Assembly (NCBI RefSeq): GCF_013626205.1
Contig: NZ_QHJE01000001.1
Location: forward strand, 2,460,501 to 2,524,500
Direction of reading: 5' to 3'
Length of the DNA: 64,000 nucleotides
Source: Hyphomicrobium methylovorum
GTDB lineage: Bacteria > Pseudomonadota > Alphaproteobacteria > Rhizobiales > Hyphomicrobiaceae
The notes beneath the pieces are model-generated. The model was not told the DNA's origin. It saw only the letters and a program-made list of their open reading frames with translations, and did no database searches. Positions 56,016-63,377 of this stretch are shown here, in pieces. The translations under genes were made by a program, and so were the position numbers. How positions within the stretch are numbered: the first letter of the stretch is position 1; each line of letters opens with the position of its first letter.

Positions 56016-56238
56016 TGTTTTTTTCTTCCGTTTGCTGTGTCGCTGGCAAGAACTCACCACTCCGACGGAGGATTAAAAGTCCTCTGATGAGGTGAGGCTT
56101 GAGGTAAGTAATCGAGCCATTTTAATGCCTGCCAGCGGAGTAGATGAATAGGTAAAATCTACCTAGTTTGTGCAGTGCACGTCGCTATGCGTTTCCGCAA
56201 AACCCACCTGCTAACCGGTAGAAATTTACCCATTTCTC

Positions 56239-56868
56239 TTAACCTGCGTTGGCCAACGCCTTCGCCTCGTTGATGCCGGCAGCAAGCGACGCCGTAAGCG
56301 CTTCTTCTCCGAAGAGGGTCTTTTCAACGCGAATGGTTTGAATGTCGGAGATGCCGATGAAGTTCAGCCAGGAGAGGAGGAAGGCCTTTTGATAGTCGAG
56401 GTTTTCCTCTGAGATCGGCGTTCCCTCGACGTACTCGAGACCGCGCGCGGCGACGACGACTGCGCGCTTACCTTTGAGCATGCCGCCGAAGCCGTTTTCG
56501 TCGAAGGTAAATGTCACGTTTTTCTGCGTAACCAGATCAATCAAGTGCTTCATCTGATACGGGACACCGAAATTCCACATCGGTGTGGCGATCACGATCT
56601 GATCTGCATTTTGGAAACGGGCGCCAAGCGCTTCAATTGCTTTCCATGCGGTTTGCTGATCTGCGCTCAACGGCTGCCCAGCAAGACCTGCGTATTTTGC
56701 TTCGAGTGCGTGGCCGTCAAATGGCGGCAAATTCGCATTCCAAACATCGAGTTCGTCGACCGTTACGGAACCCTTGGATTTTAGTGCGTCTATATAGGCT
56801 TCTGCCACGCGGGCCGATGCCGAAGACGTGCCTCTTGGTGAGGCCTTTATGAAGAGAACCCGCGTCAT
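56239..56868 (-). CDS. azoR: FMN-dependent NADH-azoreductase (AzoR family)
   Basis: A flavodoxin-fold quinone/azo reductase of about 209 residues. The FMN phosphate loop is KASPRGTSSASARV, the second FMN segment is TPMWNFGVPYQMKHLID, and the third is VVAARGLEYVEG. ATG 56868 follows GGGAG. AzoR enzymes reduce quinones and azo dyes with NADH; reduced FMN release to a partner monooxygenase is possible but not shown. It is divergent from the AlkB-like operon. Confidence 0.87.
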   Translation of the reverse strand: MTRVLFIKASPRGTSSASARVAEAYIDALKSKGSVTVDELDVWNANLPPFDGHALEAKYAGLAGQPLSADQQTAWKAIEALGARFQNADQIVIATPMWNFGVPYQMKHLIDLVTQKNVTFTFDENGFGGMLKGKRAVVVAARGLEYVEGTPISEENLDYQKAFLLSWLNFIGISDIQTIRVEKTLFGEEALTASLAAGINEAKALANAG

Positions 56869-57256
56869 CTCGCTCCCAATCTCGTTATTGGTGATGTCTA
56901 TACGGGCACACCAAAACACATCGGGCAGGGGCAGGGGAGACCGTGCAAATACCTAACCATGCGTAATCTGCCGGGTGGTTTATTCACCCCAGCCAGATGT
57001 ATGGAGCAAAGGGGCCTCGATGCGTCACGACTCAATTATCGTCGCGATGACTTCGAGGGTTCAGACTGCTGACTTGGATTGCACTTCAATAGAGTTCTCG
57101 GGTCGCTTCTCTACTGAGGTTCTGCGCGTGCGGAGTGGGCTTCGCTGTTATTGCGACGGGGAGTCGAGATTGTACACGTAGTTCAACTGCGCTGGCTTGC
57201 GTAATCTCACGGATAGATTCGTGAAGTCATAGAGATAAAATGCGGTAAATCGAATT

Positions 57257-57287
57257 CTCTATTTATTCAGAGTGTGAATAAATAGAG
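57257..57287. promoter_or_regulatory. Perfect inverted repeat upstream of the AlkB-like operon
   Basis: CTCTATTTATTC at 57257-57268 and GAATAAATAGAG at 57276-57287 are perfect 12-bp inverted repeats separated by seven bases, about 70 bases before the AlkB-like ATG. The A/T-rich dyad is the kind of site an Irr- or LysR-type protein binds, and the operon itself encodes an Irr-like regulator. It could also form an RNA hairpin. Confidence 0.6.
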
Positions 57288-57354
57288 GCAGTCTAAGCAC
57301 TGCAAAAAATTTCGATTTCAGCCTCTCCGTTGGGGTTCAGGAGGAATAGAAAAA

Positions 57355-58629
57355 ATGAGAAAACTGATACTTGGTCATCTTGTGTATCTATACACGCCGC
57401 TGGGAGTTCTGGCGTGCGTGGTAGGTATCCTACTAGGCGGACATTGGGCCTGGCTCGGTGTTGCAATTTTCGGCTTCAATATCGTCGTCGATACGCTGAC
57501 CTCTGGTCTGCATCTCCGTGGCGCTGCCGCTGATAAGGACGGTTCGCCAGCTGGTATTCCGGCCGTGCTCAACTCCATGATGTACATGCAGTTGATCTCG
57601 TTCATTGCTCTGCAGCTCGCGCTCGCATGGCGTGTTTATCAGTACGTCGCTGGCGTGCCGATCGAAACCATGACCTGGAACGGTTATGAGTTCACGAACG
57701 GTATTGATCTGATCACCTTGGTTGGCGCCACGCTCAGCGCTGGTATGCACCAGGGCCTCGGCATCATGTTCGGTCACGAACTCGCGCATACCAAGGGCAT
57801 CGGCTTCTTGATCTCGCGCTGGATGATGGCTCTCTCGGGCACGGCGCACTTCTGCTTTGCTCACGTCTATAACCATCACCTCGAACTGGGCCGCGCTTGG
57901 CTTGGTCCGGAGGGCAACAAGATGGATGACGACACGGATCCCGCTACGGCTCCGCGTGGTCGCTCGATCTACAAGCACTTCGTGATTTCGCATATCGGTC
58001 AGTCGTACTTCGGTGTCATCACCGAAGGCAAGCGCCTGAAGCGTATGGGCAAATCGTTCTTCTCGTTGTCTAATCGCTGGATTCGCGGTTACATGATGAG
58101 CCTCCCGACCGTAGCTCTCTTCAGCTACGCAGGATACGCCGGCGGCCAAGGCGCCAGCGGTGTTCTGATCGGTCTCGCTGTCATGCTCGTTGTCTGGATC
58201 ATTTCGAACTTCGAGCTCGAAGCGCTGAACTACATGGAGCACTACGGTCTGATCCGTGTGAAGAACGAGCCCATCGAGTATCGTCACTCGTGGGACAATG
58301 ACACGGCTTTCACGAGCTGGGCGTTCATTGAGATCGGTCGTCAGGCAGATCATCACGATCGTGGCGAAACGCACTTCTGGGAACTCACCGGTGTTGGTGG
58401 TCCTCCGACGGGTGCTCCGAACGCACGCATCGGGTACTACACCGAGTTCACTCTCGCGCTGATCCCGCCGCTCTGGCACTACATCATGCGTCGTAAGCTT
58501 GCTATCTGGGATCGTGACTTCGCGACGCCCGAAGAGCGCAAGATTGCTGCGATGATCAATAAGAAGGTCGGTTACGACCTTGATCCGAAGGCGATCGAAG
58601 GTCGCTACCTTGAAGTCAGCTACGTCTGA
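57355..58629 (+). CDS. AlkB/XylM-like membrane di-iron monooxygenase
   Basis: A 424-residue integral membrane protein of the fatty acid desaturase/alkane hydroxylase superfamily. Histidine boxes: HELAH at 141-145, HVYNHH at 170-175, NYMEHYG at 292-298, and ADHH at 331-334 with H340. AlkB and XylM have LQRHxDHH in the last box; here the first His is replaced (IGRQADHH, Gln330), and the second box is AHVYNHH rather than EHxxGHH. TM pairs lie around 8-45, 72-97, 118-139 and 245-285. AGGAGG precedes the ATG. It is first in a four-gene operon with truncated globin, a ferredoxin-FAD reductase and an Irr-like regulator, 3 to 6 kb from mtoX. Substrate unknown; a hydrophobic C1-sulfur compound such as dimethyl sulfide is an inference. 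Confidence 0.82.
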   Translation: MRKLILGHLVYLYTPLGVLACVVGILLGGHWAWLGVAIFGFNIVVDTLTSGLHLRGAAADKDGSPAGIPAVLNSMMYMQLISFIALQLALAWRVYQYVAGVPIETMTWNGYEFTNGIDLITLVGATLSAGMHQGLGIMFGHELAHTKGIGFLISRWMMALSGTAHFCFAHVYNHHLELGRAWLGPEGNKMDDDTDPATAPRGRSIYKHFVISHIGQSYFGVITEGKRLKRMGKSFFSLSNRWIRGYMMSLPTVALFSYAGYAGGQGASGVLIGLAVMLVVWIISNFELEALNYMEHYGLIRVKNEPIEYRHSWDNDTAFTSWAFIEIGRQADHHDRGETHFWELTGVGGPPTGAPNARIGYYTEFTLALIPPLWHYIMRRKLAIWDRDFATPEERKIAAMINKKVGYDLDPKAIEGRYLEVSYV

Positions 58630-58662
58630 TTGTGGGTAATCCCCTTTCAAAATAGATGAATG

Positions 58663-58690
58663 ACGCGATCCACTTCAATGTGGATCGCGT
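58663..58690 (+). other. Intercistronic hairpin before the truncated globin gene
   Basis: ACGCGATCCAC at 58663-58673 and GTGGATCGCGT at 58680-58690 form a perfect 11-bp stem with a six-base loop. The stem ends four bases before the ribosome site AGGAGG (58695-58700). It may stabilise the upstream AlkB-like message or affect globin translation. Confidence 0.6.
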
Positions 58691-58709
58691 TTCCAGGAGG
58701 TCGGAAACC

Positions 58710-59102
58710 ATGAGTATGGAAGCTGTCGCGGAATCGGTTGCTCCCGATGCAACTCTTTATGAGCGGTTGGGCAAACGAGCCGGAATTGAGAAGATCGTCG
58801 AGCAGATTTGGATCAATCACACGACCAATCCCGAAGTTAAGAATCGATACGTCAATAGCGATCCAGTCAACGTGAAGCGACTGGTTACGGAAATGTGCTG
58901 TGCTGGTTTTGGCGGCCCGGAATCTTATTCCGGCAGAGATATGATCACCACCCACACCGGCATGAATATCAACGAAACTGAATTCGTTGCTGTTTGCGAC
59001 GACGTGCTGGATGCGCTGGATAAGAACGGCGTAGGCAAGCGCGAGAAAGATGAAGTCCTCTGCATCCTCTATTCACTGAAGCCCGAAGTCGTTCGCCTCT
59101 AA
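58710..59102 (+). CDS. Group 1 truncated hemoglobin
   Basis: A 130-residue globin. LYERLGKRAGIEKIVEQIW starts the 2/2 fold, and the proximal His is H82 in GRDMITTHTGMNI. ATG 58710 has AGGAGG nine bases upstream. Group 1 globins bind oxygen, NO or sulfide. Its place between a di-iron oxygenase and its reductase suggests oxygen delivery to, or protection of, the oxygenase. Similar roles are proposed for other globins near oxygenases; none is proven here. Confidence 0.85.
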   Translation: MSMEAVAESVAPDATLYERLGKRAGIEKIVEQIWINHTTNPEVKNRYVNSDPVNVKRLVTEMCCAGFGGPESYSGRDMITTHTGMNINETEFVAVCDDVLDALDKNGVGKREKDEVLCILYSLKPEVVRL

Positions 59103-59145
59103 TCGCTCCAAGAGCGATAGCATTCACACCGAAGAGACATTCTTG

Positions 59146-60225
59146 ATGTTCAGCTTTTTCAAGCAAAATAAAGGCCCGTTTACTGCAAAGATTTCCCCTC
59201 TGGGAAAGAGCATTACCGTGAAGAGTGGGTCTTCGGAAAACCTGCTTAAAGCTGCACTCGAGAATGGAATCCAGTGGCCGTACAACTGTCGGGTTGGAAG
59301 TTGCGGCAGCTGCAAATGTAAACTGGTGAGCGGCAAGATAAAGCCGCTCGCCGACTTCAGCTACGTGCTGACGGGCGACGAACTCAAGCAAGGTTACATC
59401 CTCGCCTGTCAGACGTCCCTCAAGGGCGATATCGAGGTCGAAGTTCAGCTCGAAGATACCGCCGGAGTTGAGCTCGCGAAAGCTCGGACGCTCAACGGCA
59501 AGATTTCGAATACCAAGCAATTGACCCATGATATTCTCGAAGTTCAAGTGGAACTCGATGGGCAATTCCAAGACTATTTGCCTGGGCAATATGCGGACAT
59601 TCTCGTTCCAGGTATTGTCGACCGTGCCCGCTCTTATTCATTTTCGCAATCACCAGCGAATGAAAAACCGAATCAGGTCAGCTTCTTCATTCGCAAGGTG
59701 AAGAACGGACAGTTTACCGAATGGCTGCATGGCGACAATCACGTCGGCCACCCAATCGTCCTCGATGGACCTCACGGTAATTTTTACCTTCGTAAGCCTG
59801 AAGGACCGATCGTTCTTATCGCCGGCGGTAGCGGCCTGGCACCGATGAGAGCGCTGATGCAGCAGATTACAGCTGAGGGTGTGAAGTCGCCCGTGACGCT
59901 GATCTTTGGCGCCCGTACGCAGCAGGATCTCTATTGCTCCGAAGAGATTGCCGAATTCAGCTCAGCCATGAATGGCAACTTCAAATACATTCCGGTTCTC
60001 TCAGTCGAGAAGAACGGCGAAGGATGGCAAGGCGCCGTCGGTAATTGCCCGGACGCAATTACTCCTGAAATGATCGATGGAAAAAGCAGTCACGCTTACC
60101 TCTGCGGGCCGCCGCTTATGATCGATGCTGCGATTGATCGCTTGAAAGCGATGGGTCTCGAGGAAAATAGAATCTACTTCGATAAGTTCCTTGATGCGTC
60201 GTCTATGCCTGCGGGACGCGGCTAG
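59146..60225 (+). CDS. Oxygenase reductase: [2Fe-2S] ferredoxin-FAD-NAD(P)H
   Basis: A 359-residue reductase like XylA, MmoC or BenC. The plant-type 2Fe-2S site is C48, C53, C56, C88 (YNCRVGSCGSCKCKL). It is followed by an FAD domain (RARSYSF) and an NAD(P)H domain (LIAGGSGLAPMRALMQ, YLCGPPLMID). It comes 43 bases after the globin gene and should pass NAD(P)H electrons to the AlkB-like monooxygenase. The preferred start is ATG 59146. Confidence 0.92.
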   Translation: MFSFFKQNKGPFTAKISPLGKSITVKSGSSENLLKAALENGIQWPYNCRVGSCGSCKCKLVSGKIKPLADFSYVLTGDELKQGYILACQTSLKGDIEVEVQLEDTAGVELAKARTLNGKISNTKQLTHDILEVQVELDGQFQDYLPGQYADILVPGIVDRARSYSFSQSPANEKPNQVSFFIRKVKNGQFTEWLHGDNHVGHPIVLDGPHGNFYLRKPEGPIVLIAGGSGLAPMRALMQQITAEGVKSPVTLIFGARTQQDLYCSEEIAEFSSAMNGNFKYIPVLSVEKNGEGWQGAVGNCPDAITPEMIDGKSSHAYLCGPPLMIDAAIDRLKAMGLEENRIYFDKFLDASSMPAGRG

Positions 60226-60275
60226 TTTGCCAGTGGACCGTAACGAACAGCTTCAGATTTAGGGATGTCATAGGT

Positions 60276-60761
60276 ATGAGCCTTCCGAGAACTGCTGAGC
60301 ACGAACTTACTTTTACGGCTGCTCCGTGCGGGCGTTGCGATCTCTGCAGCGGATCGTGCGCAACTCGTGAAATCGGGACGATGCTTGTTCAGGCTGGGTT
60401 GCGTCCCACGCGTCAGCGTCTCGAGCTCGGGCGGCTTCTCTTTCAGAATGGTGATCGCCACGTCACGGCAGATTCTCTGCATGACGACGCTAAGAAGCAC
60501 GGCGTTAAAGTTTCTCTCGCGACGATCTACAACACTCTGCAGCAGTTCACGAGCGCCGGTATGCTGCGTCGCCTAGCTATCGACGGTCAGAAGACCTGGT
60601 ACGACACGAACATGTCGGAGCATCATCATTTCTTCTGCGAAGACGATAACTGCGTTCTGGATATCGATAGCACTCATCTGGCTCTGAACCAGATGCCGGA
60701 AGTTCCGCCTGGAATGGAAATCGCCAGAGTGGAAGTCATCGTTCGTTTGCGGCGTTGCTAA
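60276..60761 (+). CDS. Irr/Fur-family regulator with N-terminal Cys cluster, copy B
   Basis: A 161-residue Irr-like protein. The winged helix is intact (RPTRQRLELGRLL, ATIYNTLQQF), with WYDTNMSEHHHFFC at 108-121 in the sensor domain. Unlike Bradyrhizobium Irr it has a Cys cluster C18-x2-C21-x2-C24-x3-C28 at the N-terminus, plus C121, C126 and a C-terminal Cys. The cluster might bind zinc, iron-sulfur or haem. It ends the AlkB-like operon and probably regulates it through the dyad at 57257. Confidence 0.85.
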   Translation: MSLPRTAEHELTFTAAPCGRCDLCSGSCATREIGTMLVQAGLRPTRQRLELGRLLFQNGDRHVTADSLHDDAKKHGVKVSLATIYNTLQQFTSAGMLRRLAIDGQKTWYDTNMSEHHHFFCEDDNCVLDIDSTHLALNQMPEVPPGMEIARVEVIVRLRRC

Positions 60762-60939
60762 TTTCAGCTTCGTCTTAGATCGCGAAGATCTGCTTCGACA
60801 ACGCATGATTGGGTGCCTCCAAGATTGCTCTCACGGCCTCGCTGGTGTTGGCCGCGATCTTGACTGAAAGGCGAAGCCGCCAGCGAACTTTATATCCGCG
60901 CCGACCCATTCTTTGATCTGCTCAAGCTTGGCGACGTCG

Positions 60940-60977
60940 CAAAAAAATAGAGAGACCCGAAGGTCTCTCTTTTTTTG
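60940..60977. terminator. Bidirectional Rho-independent terminator
   Basis: AGAGAGACC and GGTCTCTCT (60949-60970) form a 9-bp stem with loop CGAA, with an A run before and seven T after. It separates the AlkB-like operon from the convergent rhodanese gene and works in both directions. Confidence 0.88.
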
Positions 60978-61012
60978 TGCCCATTTTTTTTTTGCCGCGA
61001 GGCGACAATCGC

Positions 61013-61930
61013 TCAGCGTGGGATGGTCGATTGGGCGTCATGCCCATGCTTTGTCCATGCGAGCATCGAGCCATCGTAAAGTGACGCGGACTTGTAGCCC
61101 AACAGTTCGTGGATCACGAACCATGAAATGGAAGCGACGTGTCCGGTGTTGCAATACGTGATGACCGGCTGATTGGGATTGAAGCCGACAGAAGTCATCG
61201 CGGCGGCGAGCTGATCTTTGTTTCGGAACGTCAGATCGGGATTCAAGTTTGCGTTGAACGGGAAGGATGCTGCGCCAGGGATGTGCCCGAACTTCAAAAT
61301 GTTTGGCCGCTTTTCAATCCCGACGAAGAATTCAAAGAGGCGTGCATCGAGCAGTGTTAGGTTTTTACTCTGTAGCGTTTGCTCGACAGCAGGTGTGCCG
61401 GTGACAAGTTCCGTTCGTTCCGGACGTACAACGAAATTTCCAGGTTGAACTTCATCGTCATCGCCCCAGACTTCACGACTCTCTGCGATCCACTTCGTCG
61501 TTCCGCCGTCGAGTATGGCGACGTTGTCATGCCCATAACGCTTGAGCTGCCAGTAGAGGTATGTCGCGAGGCCGACATCATCCGGTCCTCTGCTTCTATG
61601 CGTGAGAACTATAGGTTGATCGACGGAGACGCCTGCTTTTCTCATGACGTCTTGAAAGGCTTCAGGGCTTACGCTCATTCCATCGACGGGGACGCCAGCT
61701 TCTGGCATCACGCCGCGCAAATTTTTGTAATCGACGCGCACGGATCCGATGATGTGGCCACCTTCCTTAAAGCTGGTGGGGTCATTGCGGACATCGAGAA
61801 CGCGCACAGAATCCTGATTGCGAGCTAGCCATTCTGTCGTGACGAGAGGGCCGGGCAGATCCAGCGCAAATGCGCCAGCCGGGTACGACAGCGCTGCCAT
61901 AGCGAGTGCGATGGTAAAGGATCGCGCCAC
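61013..61930 (-). CDS. Periplasmic double-rhodanese sulfurtransferase
   Basis: About 305 residues from GTG 61930, which has AGGAGG seven bases upstream, beginning with a signal peptide (ARSFTIALAMAALSYPAGA). Two rhodanese domains: the N-terminal one has THRSRGPDD and lacks the Cys; the C-terminal one has the active Cys in ITYCNTGHVASIS. This is the thiosulfate sulfurtransferase (TST/SseA-like) layout. In the periplasm it could move sulfane sulfur from thiosulfate or from sulfide oxidation products. It ends at the shared terminator. Confidence 0.85.
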   Translation of the reverse strand: MARSFTIALAMAALSYPAGAFALDLPGPLVTTEWLARNQDSVRVLDVRNDPTSFKEGGHIIGSVRVDYKNLRGVMPEAGVPVDGMSVSPEAFQDVMRKAGVSVDQPIVLTHRSRGPDDVGLATYLYWQLKRYGHDNVAILDGGTTKWIAESREVWGDDDEVQPGNFVVRPERTELVTGTPAVEQTLQSKNLTLLDARLFEFFVGIEKRPNILKFGHIPGAASFPFNANLNPDLTFRNKDQLAAAMTSVGFNPNQPVITYCNTGHVASISWFVIHELLGYKSASLYDGSMLAWTKHGHDAQSTIPR

Positions 61931-62211
61931 TTCTAATCCTCCTTGATGTTTTTGTGATTGGTTTCTAAGCCGACGGTCATGTCGGATCGTGTGTCGTGTA
62001 TTGCAATGACGACAGTACTGCGATGTGCAGCGTTCGCGCTTCAAATTCTGATGATGAGCGTTACGACGCGCCGCGTACGGATGAGATGAGTATGATAGCG
62101 TTTAGCGCGTAAATACTGGGATTTTTGAGCTTTCACGCGTGCAAGGTGTCTCAATCCGCGAACGAAAATGTCGCGGAGGATGTATGCAGCTTACTGTCGT
62201 GAAGTGCCCGA

Positions 62212-63150
62212 TTATACGACCCAGTCGAGCGCGGAATCTTCTTCGTTCGTCGGCAGGACCAACGGATTTAGATTGTTCCAGATGTCCGAGAAGATATCGG
62301 GCGGCACTGTGTTCGGTTTGCCAAGCGCGAAGTAATCGATCATCACCGGCTTGCCGTTGTTCTTGATCGGAATTGCACCCGAAGCGTTGGTGTCGAACGA
62401 CACTTTTGACGCGGGGAGGATCGCGCAGCCGAGCCCAAGGGACGCCCACTCTTCAATAACGGAGTAGCTGCTTGCCTCACCGGCATAACGCTTGATCGTT
62501 AGGTTCTCGGTTTCGAAAATGCGCTTTATGACGTGCGTTAGACCGCAAATGTTAGGGACGAAGACGAAGGTTTCGTCGGCGATGTCGCTAACGCTGACCT
62601 CGCTGCGATTGTGCCAACGTGCCTTTTCGGATTTCTTCGGCAGGAACATCAAAGGTTCGCTGCACAGAAGCTGGTAAATGCAATCTGCCGGCTGCGCGTC
62701 GATGCTATCGAGCGGCGACAGGATCAAATCGAGCTCTGCGCGTCTCAACGCGTCGGACAGATCCTGCAGATTGCCTTCACGGTAAATTACATTTACGTCA
62801 GGTCGAATTTTTCGGAATGCTTCGAGCGCATCTTCAGCTTGGCGAATGCCGACCACAGGCGATACGCCGACCTGCAAAGTGCAGGGTTTCTGAGTTTTTT
62901 GCTTTGCAAGCTCTTTAATTTTCTCGAAGGCGTTAAGCGTTTCGAGCACCGCTGGCAGTAGTCGTTCGCCTGCAGGTGTTAGGGAAAGGCTTCGCGTTGT
63001 TCGGCGAAAAATGCGTTGACCAAGCTCTGCTTCGAGCTGCGCAATGCCGTTGGATAACGTTGGCTGAGTCACTGCGCAGCTTCCGGCCGCAGCAACAAAC
63101 GATCCCTCTTCGACGAGCGCTCTAAAGTATCTCAGCTGCTGTAGGTTCAC
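62212..63150 (-). CDS. LysR-family regulator, copy B (probable mtoX regulator)
   Basis: About 312 residues from GTG 63150 (MNLQQLRYFRAL). The helix-turn-helix reads AVTQPTLSNGIAQLE. The effector domain shares RYAGEASSYSVIEEWASLG and CAILPASK with the paralogue at 21904. It is divergent from mtoX across a 227-base region with dyads at 63193-63220, the usual arrangement of an LTTR and its target. Confidence 0.88.
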   Translation of the reverse strand: MNLQQLRYFRALVEEGSFVAAAGSCAVTQPTLSNGIAQLEAELGQRIFRRTTRSLSLTPAGERLLPAVLETLNAFEKIKELAKQKTQKPCTLQVGVSPVVGIRQAEDALEAFRKIRPDVNVIYREGNLQDLSDALRRAELDLILSPLDSIDAQPADCIYQLLCSEPLMFLPKKSEKARWHNRSEVSVSDIADETFVFVPNICGLTHVIKRIFETENLTIKRYAGEASSYSVIEEWASLGLGCAILPASKVSFDTNASGAIPIKNNGKPVMIDYFALGKPNTVPPDIFSDIWNNLNPLVLPTNEEDSALDWVV

Positions 63151-63192
63151 GACATGCCCTAGGGTAGCAAAAACCAACCGATTTTCTAATAT

Positions 63193-63220
63193 TGGAACGA
63201 TCTACTAAAATTCCAGATCG
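63193..63220. promoter_or_regulatory. Candidate LysR operator upstream of mtoX
   Basis: Two interleaved dyads: TGGAA (63193-63197) with TTCCA (63211-63215), and CGATC (63198-63202) with GATCG (63216-63220), each with 13 bases between arms. LTTR sites are typically dyads around T-N11-A. It lies 43 bases upstream of the LysR start. Confidence 0.45.
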
Positions 63221-63345
63221 GTTAGCAAGCAATGTCTTTGATCTATAGGTTTGCAAAATAAGGGTCATTGTCAAATACAATTTAAGAAGGTGTACGCGCT
63301 CGGCTATGCTCCTCTTAGCTCACTGAAGAGCAATCTTGAATTAAG

Positions 63346-63364
63346 CCGTCGCATAGTGCGACGG
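63346..63364 (+). promoter_or_regulatory. Hairpin at the mtoX ribosome binding site
   Basis: CCGTCGC (63346-63352) pairs with GCGACGG (63358-63364) around a five-base loop. The right arm overlaps the first bases of the strong SD (GGAAGGAGG, 63363-63371). It may limit or tune mtoX translation. Confidence 0.5.
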
Positions 63365-63377
63365 AAGGAGGACCAAG

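Noticed and set aside
57433-58650. A 405-residue minus-strand frame opposite the AlkB-like gene
   Set aside because: The plus strand has intact histidine boxes, TM helices and an SD; the antisense product is hydrophilic and unlike any family.
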